From Arenicola marina (Eukaryota > Annelida > Polychaeta > Arenicolidae), in the NCBI GenBank assembly GCA_964019135.1, contig OZ025253.1:39482548-39546547 (forward strand): a stretch of DNA of 64,000 nt, written 5' to 3'. This document shows, piece by piece, positions 1 through 11,803 of the stretch (position 1 is the first letter of the stretch; every line of letters begins with the position of its first letter). The notes below the pieces were generated by a model that saw only the letters and a list, made by a program, of their open reading frames with translations, was not told where the DNA came from and ran no database searches. The position numbers and the translations under genes were made by a program.

Positions 1-291
1 TGCTACGTGTATCTTCTGGCAGGTGTGCCTAGCCTACTTTGTGTTGCAACATGTAGGCTCTGGCAGGTGTGCCTAACTTACCTTATGTTTCAACGTGTAT
101 CTTCTGGCAGGTGTGCCTAGCCTACCTTGTGTTGCAACATGTATCCTCTGGCAGGTGTGCCTAGCCTAACTTGTGTTGCAACGTGTATTTTCTAGCTGGT
201 GTGCCTAGTCTACCTTGGGCTTCAACATGTATCCTCTGGCAGGTGTGCCTAGCCTACCTTGTGTTGCAACGTGTATGCTCTGGCAGTTGCT
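1..291. repeat. 44-bp minisatellite (left copy)
   Basis: About six and a half imperfect tandem units of about 44 bp, each with the cores GTGTTGCAACGTGTAT and GGCAGGTGTGCCTAGCCTAC. The array continues beyond the left edge of the window. The same family recurs at 52027-52285 and 55070-55545. No coding potential is seen. Confidence 0.9.
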
Positions 292-581
292 GACAGTGTC
301 GCAAGTTGCCAACGCTGTGTTGTGACAGACAGGGTACGACACTAAAGCATGTACTGATGGGAACAAACAGATGTATCATCAATAACAGCTTTAGGGCGCA
401 GACTGATAAACAGTGGATGCTAAGCACACAGTGATAACGGTCCTCTGAGAAAGTCGTTATTGACTTTATTGCTTGATAAAGTTGTGCGTTCGTAGTATTG
501 ATAATTGTAATGAAGAAAAAGGCCCCGACACCGAGACTAAATGCTAAATACTAAAAATGAATAGTACTAAATCTATATATT

Positions 582-701
582 GAATTTAATGCTTAAGTGA
601 ATTTAATGCTTAAGTGAATTTAATACTTAAGTAAATTTAATGCTTAAGTAAATGTAATGCTTAAGTGAAGTTAATGCTTAAGTGAATTTAATACTTTGGT
701 T
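582..701. repeat. 17-bp AT-rich tandem repeat
   Basis: About seven units of GAATTTAATGCTTAAGT with single-base variants. Related arrays are at about 52566-52680 and 55842-55961. Each unit carries the palindrome CTTAAG. No gene is seen in or around it. Confidence 0.85.
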
Positions 702-2143
702 AATTTGCCTTCCCCACAGCTTGACTTGCCGATGGTCAATGCCAGAACCAATAATGGTGCATGTAGCCTAGTTTAATTGTAAACCTAATTAATTCAGCTT
801 TTGGTATTGTTCTCATATCTGGTGCACACAACTTCATTCAAATACAGCCGCGTTTTCGTTGATGACCCGGCAGATGGTGTACCTTAATTCCAACCACTAG
901 CTGTGATTTATCAACAATGAAAAATAAGTAAAAGAAAAGCCATGCACAAGCTCCATAGCATGCTCTACCTTCGACTCACTCTGCTAGGGATTGCGATATA
1001 TATCTTTGTGGCTACGTCATTTATACATTTGGACTCCTGTCCGCCAGGGCGGCGCTATGCAAATCGATAGGACAAATGCGCCGCGAAATGTCTACAAATC
1101 AGTGCCGGAGACCCCGGGGGGAGAGGGGCGGGGGTACATTGCTGGGTTTTGGGGGGTTCCGCCGTCGGGCCGTTTTATCGCCAAAACCCACCTTATGAAC
1201 GCACATTTTGAGAGCACCCCTCCCCCCCCCCTCCTCCCCCGTCGAAAGTTTAGTTAAATATCCGATCTATAGGGGTATCTTTTTCATCACAAATGTCCGC
1301 TCGCTCATGCATCATGGCCCCTGTGTACCTCCACCAGATTTGCATAATAGTATCCCTCCCCGGGGGTTGGGCCCCAGCTGATGAATAACAACGCACCGCC
1401 TAGGATAAGCAGAGTATTTATTTTGCTTTTATCATCACTATTTGAAAATGGAACACTGATGACTTGCTGTATCAAATACGAGACTGCTATATATTTTAAC
1501 TTTTCATTTTTGTAAATGACAAGTTAGCTGAACATTACAACGGACTTGACCGTCGTTTATACAAAATCTTAAAATTTGCCCATGGTCGACGATGTTTAAC
1601 CCATTCCCCGGCGGGCCACTTTTCGAGCCAGTGCCTTCAAGCAAGATACGCAACCTGCACGCACGGGGAGAGGCTACGGTAAGCGTGACGCGTAATGAGT
1701 GTTCAGTGTATGGAGCGAGCATAATAACCTCAAAAAGAACATGACCATTGACGAGTCCTTTGTGTTTAGCATTAAGGCATCATGTGGAATAACTACAGGT
1801 GACATATCCGGGCGTAAGCTCTAACGAAGGTGTTTATACTTTATTCTGCGGGAAAAGTTCGGCGATAATAATAATATATGTTTTATATAACAACAGTGCT
1901 TACTTGTCAACGCCTGGATACGACCCTGACCTTGCTTCATGGTGCATTATTGTTTGAAGAATTTTCCAGATAGCCGTCCGACTGTACATTAAGATGATGA
2001 TGAAACGTTTTTGTGCGGTCGAAGATAGGTGAGCAAATATACAGATAATAAACTTCGGTGTCTTATTTTTTTGCTTTACACCCCATAACGACACTTCTGA
2101 AGAAGCGATTGGTTGGTCATATCGCGTCAATGGGGAGGAAGCA

Positions 2144-2370
2144 AGAGAGAGTGGAGCCATGTCTCCGGAGTAACCCCCTACTCTTTACGAAGAAAGACAT
2201 GGGACATTTACCCTGCGTCTTTCTTGTTCAACGGGTAGGGGGTAGGGCGACCGGCGCGTGGTTCGAATCCTACCTGTGCAAGTATCTAGGTGTGTCCAGA
2301 ATAAACACCCCATGTCTCCTCTTTTCAATGGGTGGGGGGCTACTCCGTGAGACATAGGTCCTCTCTACCC
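2144..2370. mobile_element. Fold-back (MITE-like) element with about 33-bp imperfect inverted ends
   Basis: The left end (2144-2177) and the reverse complement of the right end (2332-2370) share the order AGAGAG, ATGTCTC, CGGAGTA and a C run, giving an imperfect terminal inverted repeat. The interior contains a tRNA B-box-like string, GGTTCGAATCC, near 2262. A related single end occurs near 14490-14525. The same element is present in the right duplicate at about 57404-57630. No transposase is encoded. The family is not recognised. Confidence 0.5.
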
Positions 2371-2421
2371 TGGCCGTTTCTATTGTCGCGAAATTACCTA
2401 CAGATGTTAAGGAGTTACTTA

Positions 2422-2900
2422 AGCTAAAGGAACATATTCCATAATTTATTGGTATTACCAAACTCCTCTCCTTGCCAAATAAGTATATTCTGCCTACATT
2501 TAAATCCTGGAATCCTTTGGGCTATCCAGAGAGAAGCATATTGGTTCACCGGAGCAGAAGTTGGTGGCCGGCTTGATATCCCTGCGCGCCTGTTCGCTGT
2601 TCGGTAGGGTCGTCAATAAAACGCGGAAAACTTTTTCGCGGCGGAAACCCCGAAGTTTTTCGCAGTATTCCGCATAATTTCGCATGGATTCCGCAGGTAT
2701 TCCGCGTTTAATTGAGGCCCGTTCAGTATTCTGTGTGATGTCAACCGCGACTCGCTAGGACGTCCGCGCGCGACATAAATAAACCGCGTTTTGCAGACTC
2801 AAAGAGATAAATAATATATGCATCATAATTTTGAGATACTTCTAGTCTTGATTCTAAAATGTAAAAAAATTAAGATGGCGTGTAAGTATATTGCTTTAAT
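2422..2900 (+). mobile_element. Non-autonomous interspersed element, family shared with 12914-13424
   Basis: About 480 bp that match, in reverse complement, the element at 12914-13424 over their length. Shared features are the segments around TCAATAAAACGCGGAAAAC, TATTCCGC and AAATAATATATGCATCATAA, and the end TATATTGCTTTAAT. The other end is a degraded inverted copy of that terminus. No protein is encoded. It is probably a MITE-type element, duplicated with its surroundings at about 57682-58160. Confidence 0.55.
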
Positions 2901-3262
2901 CAATCAATCATTTACCCTGCATGGCAACATACGCTAAATCTGTCGGTCACATAAACTTGTATTGTTATTGGCGTTATAGGCGCTCCGGAAATATATAAGG
3001 ACCAGTTCGCAATTTCACAACGTTCCCAGCATACACACCACTTAATCCGTTTTATATTTATGATTTATGTTATTGGTAGATCTATTGTATCACTAAATCT
3101 GAATTCGCTGATCCTGGGTGAATGAATGACAGCATGCCGTAGATTTCAGTCCATTTTATTAAGCAAAAATACAAGCTTTGTTGCCTTTGCTATTTCCCAG
3201 TTACTGACGTCAGTCACCAAAGTAACCAACATTGTCGTCTGCTCGGTCAATTCCGTAAGACA

Positions 3263-3808
3263 CACTGCCACTGCCACTGCCACTGCCACTGCCACTGCCA
3301 CTGCCACTGCCACTGCCACTGCCACTGCCACTGCCACTGCCACTGCCACTGCCACTGCCACTGCCACTGCCACTGCCACTGCCACTGCCACTGCCACTGC
3401 CACTGCCACTGCCACTGCCACTGCCACTGCCACTGCCACTGCCACTGCCACTGCCACTGCCACTGCCACTGCCACTGCCACTGCCACTGCCACTGCCACT
3501 GCCACTGCCACTGCCACTGCCACTGCCACTGCCACTGCCACTGCCACTGCCACTGCCACTGCCACTGCCACTGCCACTGCCACTGCCACTGCCACTGCCA
3601 CTGCCACTGCCACTGCCACTGCCACTGCCACTGCCACTGCCACTGCCACTGCCACTGCCACTGCCACTGCCACTGCCACTGCCACTGCCACTGCCACTGC
3701 CACTGCCACTGCCACTGCCACTGCCACTGCCACTGCCACTGCCACTGCCACTGCCACTGCCACTGCCACTGCCACTGCCACTGCCACTGCCACTGCCACT
3801 GCCACTGC
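3263..3808. repeat. Perfect (CACTGC)91 hexanucleotide array
   Basis: 546 bp of uninterrupted CACTGC, exactly 91 units, without a single visible mismatch. Because the hexamer has no stop in several frames on either strand, it opens long artificial frames encoding Thr-Ala, Val-Ala and Gly-Ser dipeptide runs. There is no splice, domain or conservation evidence that these are translated. The array in the duplicate has 72 units. Confidence 0.97.
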
Positions 3809-6278
3809 GGTATGCAATCGCGCCCACCATAAACTTTTGGCCTCGCCGTAGTGCGTCTGCGCGTTGCACATGCGCTGTTCTCCGTTAGAATAAATGGTCT
3901 TGAAATCGTGCCCCCTTACAATGCGATGATTATATGCATCATAACGTGAAATTTACTGAAATATCATATCATATAATAGGCATACATTGTTATGGAATTG
4001 AGTATGCGACTGACACTATCGGTTGCGATATTAATTAGATTCTAATTTTGTCGATGTGGGGGTTGTCTGATAAGGGCGGACCAGCTTGCTTAGCGCCGAT
4101 CTTTGCCTTTTTCATCTCCTCCCTATCATGATATACTTGGTATATTGATACATTTAATATAGAATAACCGTGCCTAAGGAATCCTGGCAACGCTTGGCAT
4201 GCGCCACCAACAGCTTTTTAAAGCGGGAAGCGCAGGGACTATTTATCATGGTGGACGCATTTGTATATCAACGGCCGGATACGATTTCCTGTCCGCGCAC
4301 TAATTCCATGCTACACCGGCAGTTTCATTTCAGATGTTTCAATATTACTGAAATCATATATATATCACACCAGATGAAGTTAACAAACTGCGGTTCGCGG
4401 GTCGTTCTCTCAGAGGCTGATCCAGATAGATGTCCCGGTCTCTGGAGCGGTTCCGTAGCTGACGCCGTCCAGGAGACAGCAGCGGGTAGCCGCCTGGTTG
4501 TAGTCAAACGCCAGACACCAGACGGCGACCTCAGAGCATTGGACGGCGCACTCCAGGCGATTCCGGGCGGTGATGCAGGTGCGGAGGGCGCCTGGATCAT
4601 TCACCACCCGCCCAGGGGCGCTCAGGACGTACTTGTCGGTTGCCACCTCGTTCCCAACGGGTGAGGCTGAATGGTGATTAAGGTAGCAATCGATCGACAT
4701 GGGTGCATCAGTATCAATGCGCAATAATTATGCTTTAACTTGCAATGCTTTACACTATTTAGTTTGTGCCACTATTTCCAAGTTATGGTTAATTCTGGAT
4801 ACGCACGCAACAAATCTCCTGCTGCATTATGGGAAGGACAATAGCTAGTTAGGCCCAATATCGTTCAATAGCGCACTCAGTGTGATCGAAATTGTGGCCG
4901 TGGGCGACGATACGAAACTCGACCCGGGTTCTACTTACCGCTTATCAACGCAGCCTCCGTCGAAACTTCGCTGGGTTCAGTTGTCGGTTGTAGTGTTGTG
5001 ACGTCACGCCCTACGTCATCAAAGGATGTGGCCCATGGTGTGAAGGCGAATGTGCCTGGATATGGGCTGAGCTCAAGGGCATAGCTTTCCATATATCGCT
5101 GGCCATATAACCAAGCTACAAACCTGTAATAAGCTTCAAAGTTAATATGCATGATTACACATGGACAAATTAATCAACAGTCTTTCGTGATCTCCATTTC
5201 CAAGTCCTCCAACATAGATTACAAGCTCAATTTTGCTTCGCGGGGCTTTCCTTTGAAGTTTGGAGGGGATGCCAGCAACGTATGTCAAACCATAAACATC
5301 GCGTCACAAGTCCATCACGTCACAAAACCATCTCGTCACACGACAATCGCCTCACAGCGCCCTATTGTAATGTTATTCCCGCATCACCAACCTGACGTCT
5401 CCGGGGTGGTCTACAATGTGTGCGCCGACGGCGACCGGCACTTGAGTGGCGGACAGCTCCCCAAGCTCCGTCCAGGTGGGGGTGGGACTGAGTGGGACGC
5501 CATCCAGCAGGACCCCGCCCCTGGCGGCAGTGGAGATGACTAAGGCCAAGGTTTTGGTGTATTCCCCGCCGCTAAGTGACCTCATGGTGGAGAAGGCGTA
5601 GTGAGCCGAGGGAGGGGCGTCGACAGTCGGCACGGCTAAAAGGAAGGGATCTGTGTCATCGTGGATCTCACCTTGAAAACACATCGCCAGCTGGGCCACC
5701 ATGACCGGACAGCTTGCCTCCAGCACGTGGGTGACCCCCGAGCTGAGGGTGTGCATGGCCAGCTGACTGCGGCTCAGGGGCCGGTCCACCACCCCGATAG
5801 ATGTCCCGTCAGCCTCCGTGATGGAGTACGTCGTGTCCACGCACACACCTGGAAACCATAGCAACGTGGTAACTTAATTCGCGCCTGGCTGCAAAGTCAT
5901 GGACTACACCCTTCAATTCAATGTTCAATTTTGGTCTTTTAACTTCGTTTTTAATTCATGAGAAGGTGTCCCATATCCTTGAAACCGCCTAAACTAGACT
6001 ACGGATGGTGTGCAGTTGCAGACCCCGAAAGGCCCGTCCACCGAGTGCCATCAAATCGCCTGCATGCCGATTACTATGCATTACAACGTAACGGCGGTTT
6101 AAATGATAATATCCAAAATAGAATATGTTAGAAACACCCCACCATGACACACACGCGAAAATTATTCTCTTATTGCTCCGCCATATAGCAAGTTGAAGAC
6201 GTAACTATCGTTGCCGTGTTTTGCTTCTCACGCACCACTAACTAGTCACGTTTTTCGCAGAACGAATTAGTAAAACAT

Positions 6279-6362
6279 ATCCGGGCTCGGATTCTAACCC
6301 AGCACCTGCGTCTCGATCTAGGAGCACAGCAGAACCAATCCACCATCTGGTTAGTCATCTCG
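6279..6362 (-). mobile_element. tRNA-like sequence (SINE head) in an A1 intron
   Basis: On the minus strand, a pol III A-box-like string near TGGTGGATTGG is followed about 40 bp later by a B-box-like GGGTTAGAATCC and the stem-like GAGCCCGGAT. It does not fold into an obvious intact cloverleaf, so a tRNA-derived SINE fragment is more likely than a functional tRNA. The same sequence is in the duplicate at about 61430-61512. Confidence 0.45.
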
Positions 6363-8114
6363 TCGTTATAACTGAGGAATTGTGCTGCCATCTACTGTTC
6401 AGTAAAAATGTTGCAAACGTGCGACGAGAAGACAACTACTGGTACAAACATACTTGAAAGAGTTTGTTTGAAAGTAAATTATGGCAACGTCATATCATAA
6501 ATTAACTGAGCCGTAATATACAAAGAGACTGGATGGTTTATAATATATATACCATATAATATGATTCACACGCAATAGTTTAGATTTGCTTCCCACGTTA
6601 TTTACACACCATGGTTTACCCACAACGCTGAGCACATCTCCTGTGGTTCGGCCCACAACCGGTTGTATGACGTACTTCCGGCCCAACTGCTCTACAGGGG
6701 GAAGCACTGTGACCAGGTGATCGGGCCACTGCAGCGTCCCCACTGAGGAAAATTCCGCTCCAGACGTCACGAAGACTGGTTTGTCGGCGACGATGGTCGT
6801 GCCGGACAAGTCGCCGCCATTGCCGTAAGTACACTGAACTTACTCGGGGGAGTGGCAGGTAAACTTAATAAATGCGGTTCGATATTCAGCAAAAATGTGC
6901 GAGAATACGATACATATCATGATTTCACACGGTTCTTGGTTACTAAGCTTAAATTTAGATGTGATTTAGATTTTCGATTTTTCGATTAGATACTCCATAG
7001 GCTGAAAAGGTACGTAGTAATTAAACATTATTATATTGCAAATGAAATTGACTTTAGTCTCTGATTGAAAAAGAGATAACATGATGTCTTCATAGTAACT
7101 ACTATTGAAGAGCTGTCAATTGTGAGATGATACGCTGCTTGTCATGCTTTCATAACGTTCTTGGTTACACCAGCTGAAAAGGTATCACCTAGAGAACGTA
7201 GTAAGCTAAACATAATTATATTGGAAATGAAATTGAATTTTGTCTCTGGCCGAAAGAAATGGTAACATGATATCTTCATGATAACTACTATTGAACATTT
7301 CTTTTTTCAGATGGAGTAAAATAGTGAAGAAATAAATAACTCTTACATCGAGTGGATAATAGCGACTCTAAAAAATAATTACCTAAGCCGCCAGGTAACT
7401 ATCAAGGGTAAAGCTGATGACACTTCCACTAGAATAGCTGGCCCCATTGAAGGTCAAGGACAGAGGCTGTGGTCCATGCAGTTCCACGGTGATGGTTGTG
7501 ACGTCATGCAATGCCACTATTCCTATTTCATACGGACCCTGAGGTAGGAATATGTTATTAAGAGATACGGATTCTGAATAGCATAACTTTATTATTCTTT
7601 CCATTCATAATTCATTGACCAATTTTCCCCAATCACTTGTTGATTCGGCGTTAATAACTTAGTTTTGGGACATATTCATGCATACACTGAGGTTAGATGA
7701 ACGTGAGATGCTTGAAGATCTTGCTATATCGCATCAATTCATTTATCAATGCATTCACTTTCAGACAATTAAGGTACCTATAAATGTAATATCTTCGAAT
7801 GTCGATCAATCGTAGTATTAATATGTGGTTAGCCTGTATTTGTTTCACAATCGCATGTTGATTTTCATAATACTGTGTATCTTTGTGTCAAAGGTTGCTT
7901 AGCAAGGCATTTAACCCGTTGTATGGGCTATCCAAAATATAACTGCGGCAATTTAGTGTCATTATATGACATTGCATATGCTTAATTTAAATGAGACTTA
8001 ATTTCTGCAAAATAACTGGCATGGAATACTTTACATTGCAATTGCAAGGGCATGCGTTATATGAAGTAAGGTTAGAATGGATTTTTACAAACCTTGCGTT
8101 GTCCAAGAGCCCAT

Positions 8115-8372
8115 GTAGTTTGTGAGTCATGGCGATGTACGCCTAACCTCACCTCACCTGGTAACTGGATGACCCCAGGTACTTGTGAGTCACGGCGATG
8201 TACAGCTTGCCTCACCTGGTAAGCGGATGAGTCCAGGTACTTGTGAGTCGCGGTGATGTACACCTAGCCTCACCTGGTAAGCGGATGAGTCCAGGCACTT
8301 GTGAGTCACGGCGATGTACAGCTTGCCTCACCTGGTAAGCGGATGAGTCCAGGTACTTGTAAGTCATGTGTT
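8115..8372 (-). repeat. 58-bp minisatellite made of an exon end plus its splice donor (about 4.5 units)
   Basis: Each 58-bp unit, read on the minus strand, encodes YITATHKYLDSSAYQ followed directly by a donor-like GTGAGG. This is the counterpart of the exon end VYTAITYKFLGSTSSQ|GTAGCG in copy B (16388) and VYMAITHKYQETSKSQ|GTATGG in copy C (35167). Units alternate between two variants at their 3' side (TACAGCTTGC and TACACCTAGC). The upstream half of the original exon is absent. 58 is not a multiple of three, so successive units fall in different frames. Confidence 0.85.
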
Positions 8373-8789
8373 TTAGCGAATTACAGTTCATGACATTGAT
8401 CTATTCCAGCCATGAAATCAACAGCTTAGAGTTAATTCAACCGCAATTACACCAATTCTATGGAATTAATGCCATTTTCAAGAAATAGCAATCAGCCCTA
8501 TTTTGGCGCTTACTTCCACGTTTACCTATGTTTTCGATTCCAGAGCCGCTCATTGGAAACGTACCGTCTAACGACAGGGAAGCGTCGCCCCCTGGCGGCA
8601 CGGTGAGGCTGCTGAAGAGTGCGCCGGTCCCGGCGGCTATTCTCGGGGTGTCGACGGACACGGTGGCGGTGACTTCGCCAGGGTTAGTGACGTAAATCAT
8701 GCCGACAGGGGCGCCACCGAAAGTAGGGCCCTCCATGAACTCCATCGCGAAATCCGTGCCTCCAGCGCAGCAACCCACTGCGGCGAAAA

Positions 8790-9310
8790 GGAGGGTGGGT
8801 GAAAGGAAGGGGTTGCGGGGTTGCGGGGATTGCAGCGGTTGGGATGTTGGGGGAGGGCGGAGCGGGATGGGGGGGGGGGCGGGTGAGTGATTAGAGGGTG
8901 TCGGTTGAAATGGGTGAATCATTATGCATGCTAATCAATGTTTCACAGGCAGGACACATTTACTTTTATTCGATTGAATAAAAGTCATATGTATATATCA
9001 TTGATGTTTATGGCGCAAATGGGAATATACATTCCAATGTATTACATTGATGTATATTATGCAATTAAGAACATAAAAACAATCACAATGTCTACAATTC
9101 CTGCCATATTATGTGATGGGAAGTTCTCGCTTTCTTCCGCGTTACGTCATAAAAACAAGGATATCTGTTTTTATTTATCAGCATCGAATTGACACCGCTT
9201 GTAAACAATGTAATACACATTTATAAAGCCGATTATTGCAAAACATTCCCCTAGACATCGCCGTTGGCATGTTGGCATGAATGGACTGAAAACTGTGTAT
9301 TAAACATTAC

Positions 9311-9356
<46 letters not shown>

Positions 9357-11130
9357 GTTGGGGTAGGGGGGGGGGGGTGCCTTCATGCGTGAGGGAGCGC
9401 ATATATATAATTATGGATTTATAAAACTAAAAACAAATGCATACTTCGAGATTATTAACGCAATTTAAATAGTAGTTTCCAGTTCAAATCATGTCCGGAT
9501 CATAATCAATTACATTTTATGACCTGATTTGTACAGAGTCTTGTTTTTTCAGTTAAATGCATTGTTTGTAGGTTACTGAGCAACCCTAAAATTGTGCAAT
9601 AAGCCAGTGAACTGCGCATAAATCTGTGACGTAATGCACATAATTCTAACTTAAGTTCAGCTGTCGAGCTGAAAATACACTTTCTGTCTGATTTATCAAC
9701 ATGCGGAAGGAAATGTTGCAGTTTTGTTAACTGCCAATGTTGATCTTTCATTTCTGGATCAGCTTACTATGCATATCTGTGGTTGACTGGAATTATCTGT
9801 ACACATAAGTTCAAGAAAAATGAAAACTAACTAGTCGCCATGAAAATGATCGTTCGGGTCAGCATCTTGACTATAGAACTTGAGCATTGCGACCATCACT
9901 TTCATTGCTATCCAAACGCAGCTCCGCGGCGTAAGTCCCATTGTTTTCGTTATCCGTGATGTAAAGGTTTTCATCACATATACTTGTGACACGTTCGCTC
10001 ACTCACATGACATCCAACGGTCTGCCCTTGGTGACGAGGCGCATCAAGCTCCGACTCGCTAGGTGGCGCTGTGTTTCCGACAGCCCCCCGTAGTGCAGGG
10101 TATCCAAAGAGGACATCGATGGACATCTCAGCCGGGCATCTCAGGCACCGCTGGCACCACTTAGTTGCCAATACGGATCCAGCACCTGGCCGCAAATCAT
10201 AATGCAACCATTATCACAAGAAGCAATGGTCTTCACTCCAAGCACCGCAAGCGAGCATGTGGTTGCGCATTCAGTGGTTACGCGATGAAGAAAAATCATT
10301 GATCCTTTTTTTAAATCTGATTTATTGCATCGCAGCCATCTCATATACATCATATACAATGTGAACTACAGAGGAATCAAATTTAGCTACTTAAAGAACA
10401 ACAAATACGAAGGCATAATACGGGGTGGCGTTGATAAGAACGCATTCCATTGGAGAAGGAAGTCCATTATTTGATTATTTCTTTAGTTTAATAATCCCAC
10501 ATTCCATAAATGCGTGTCACATAAAGGCCGATATTGTCAATGCTTTCATGACAGAAGTCCGATTTTGCCGATTTTGCAGATGAATAATTTCTCCTTTGTA
10601 AACAGTATTCGATGTAAAACACAAAATTGAACTGGTTTTAATTATTCTGCGATTTTACAATTAATCGAAAGATTATTTTATGCGCCCTCACCGTTTAAAA
10701 TTCGCATGTTGACATTTTGTTGTGATGGGATATCCAACGCAGTGAATCCAAATTCTGTTCATGTATCGATATATGCAGAATTATTTACTTGAACATTCCT
10801 GCGATCCCGGCCCATTTTACCGGCCCCATTCAAGGCTAAACGAAGGGTAAGTGTATTTATTTCTGCACTGTAGTCTCAGAAAGAACATTTCATGGTACAA
10901 AGTAACCAAATGTAACTACATATCATACAATTACATAGCTAAAATAATGTTTCAGACAGTGTTATAGAATGTATATTTTATGAGAGTGCATATATATGCA
11001 TGGTCCGAGCTGCCAGTGACTGATCCTATGAAGGTATTCGAGCCCAAAACGGACTGGCCCTCAAGGCCATCCGGATCCTGTCGGCGGCTTAGCACCTGCC
11101 CCAGACCGAAGTTCCGACCTCGGGGACCAT
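8790..11130. other. Intergenic region between A1 and B
   Basis: A C/G-rich homopolymer stretch near 8860-8885, an (AT)n microsatellite at 9310-9356 followed by a G run at 9360-9377, and otherwise AT-rich unique sequence. The signal-peptide exon of A1 should lie here on the minus strand but I could not identify it. A short Cys-rich frame at 10141-10359 on the minus strand matches no family I know and has no clear splice borders. Confidence 0.6.
9310..9377. repeat. (AT)n microsatellite followed by G run
   Basis: About 46 bp of alternating AT with one TATG interruption, then TTGGGGTAGG and a G run of twelve bases. No gene is nearby. Confidence 0.9.
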
Positions 11131-11134
11131 AGTT

Positions 11135-11754
11135 TTAGCTGACCCCGCCCAGCAGACAGCAGCCGGTGGGTATCCTGCGGTACTCGAACCCCCGACAGAC
11201 GCTGTCGCCTCGCTCCGTACAGGCGATAGCACACTGGACGAGCTCTATGGCGCCGAGACAGGTGCGGCGGGAGGCGGGGTCGCTCACCGCTCTGTCAGAG
11301 GAAATCCGCATGTACTTGTCGGTCTCTTCTCCCCCTGAAAGAATGAACATGGAATCACCAGCGTAGTAAATAGACCGATCCATACTCCGATACTAAGCCC
11401 CGCCCACGATTGAGTCCTCGTGAGTTTGAAATTGACAATCATTGCTGATGGTAGGCACAAGTGAGAAGTACTGATCTCTGAAACTGACAAAAATGTGACT
11501 TTGTTTGTCCGACTTGTTTGTCTGACATAACGCACCTGGAAGACCTTTTCCCCCACATGATTGGATACAAGCAACAGTGACCTCAGTGAATGACTGACAG
11601 CCTGGATCGGTATTGCATATAACTATATTTGCAGGCAAGGGCTAAACTGGTCTAAGACGCCTCTCCGGACGATGAAGGCTGATCGGATGAAACAAGATCC
11701 CTGATTAGGTGCTGGGGCCCAAATTTGAACTCAGGACCTGATCCGTAGTGTAAC

Positions 11755-11803
<49 letters not shown>

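Larger units (their letters stand above)
1..8672. repeat. Left copy of a long direct segmental duplication
   Basis: This block is repeated in the same orientation at 55261-64000 and both copies run off the window edge. The offset is 55260 at the start, 55146 after the CACTGC array (19 units fewer in the right copy), about 55150 through the middle, and 55328 after the 58-bp array (three units more in the right copy). The first 3 kb differ by only a few bases. The stretch from about 4.1 to 6.5 kb is clearly more divergent, with several indels. It contains gene copy A1. It may be a true duplication or two haplotypes joined in assembly. Confidence 0.95.
4410..8777 (-). pseudogene. Gene copy A1: secreted IgGFc-binding-domain/Apple-like protein, probably inactivated
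   Basis: Exons in transcript order: 8777-8526 (alternative in-phase donor at 8514), a degenerate exon inside the array 8115-8372, 7538-7383, 6833-6620, 5848-5392, 5123-4939 and 4666-4410. Apart from the degenerate exon, all have AG/GT borders and phases matching copies B and C. The first four blocks plus 5848-5392 form the N-terminal IgGFc-binding-type domain (motifs SGSGIEN, HGPQPLSLTF, SGTTIVADKP, LPPVEQLGRKYVIQP, DTTYSITEADG). Next come a hinge exon with WLYGQRY, and a final Cys-rich domain of about 70 residues resembling PAN/Apple (RTC, LEC, VQC, VWC, RCC). No signal-peptide exon was found upstream. The exon 7538-7383 ends in TAG where A2 has CAG, and the exon before it is largely replaced by a 58-bp repeat. 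The family is presumed extracellular and adhesive, by analogy with other IgGFc-binding-domain proteins. Confidence 0.75.

Noticed and set aside
3126..3871. Long Thr-Ala, Val-Ala and Gly-Ser frames on both strands
   Set aside because: They exist only because CACTGC has no stop codon in those frames; there is no domain, splice or start context to support translation.
4170..4664. Plus-strand 164-residue frame at the 3' end of A1
   Set aside because: Its second half is the antisense of the Apple-like exon 4666-4410; the first half is AT-rich flank.
8458..8922. Single-exon 154-residue protein reading into the A1 N-terminal exon
   Set aside because: The Pro-rich first half is the C/T-rich intron tract before the acceptor at 8778; copies A2 and C show the exon begins at the CC(A)G border.
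9974..10359. Cys-containing minus-strand frames as a missing exon of A1
   Set aside because: No acceptor or donor in the required phase and no similarity to any exon of B or C.
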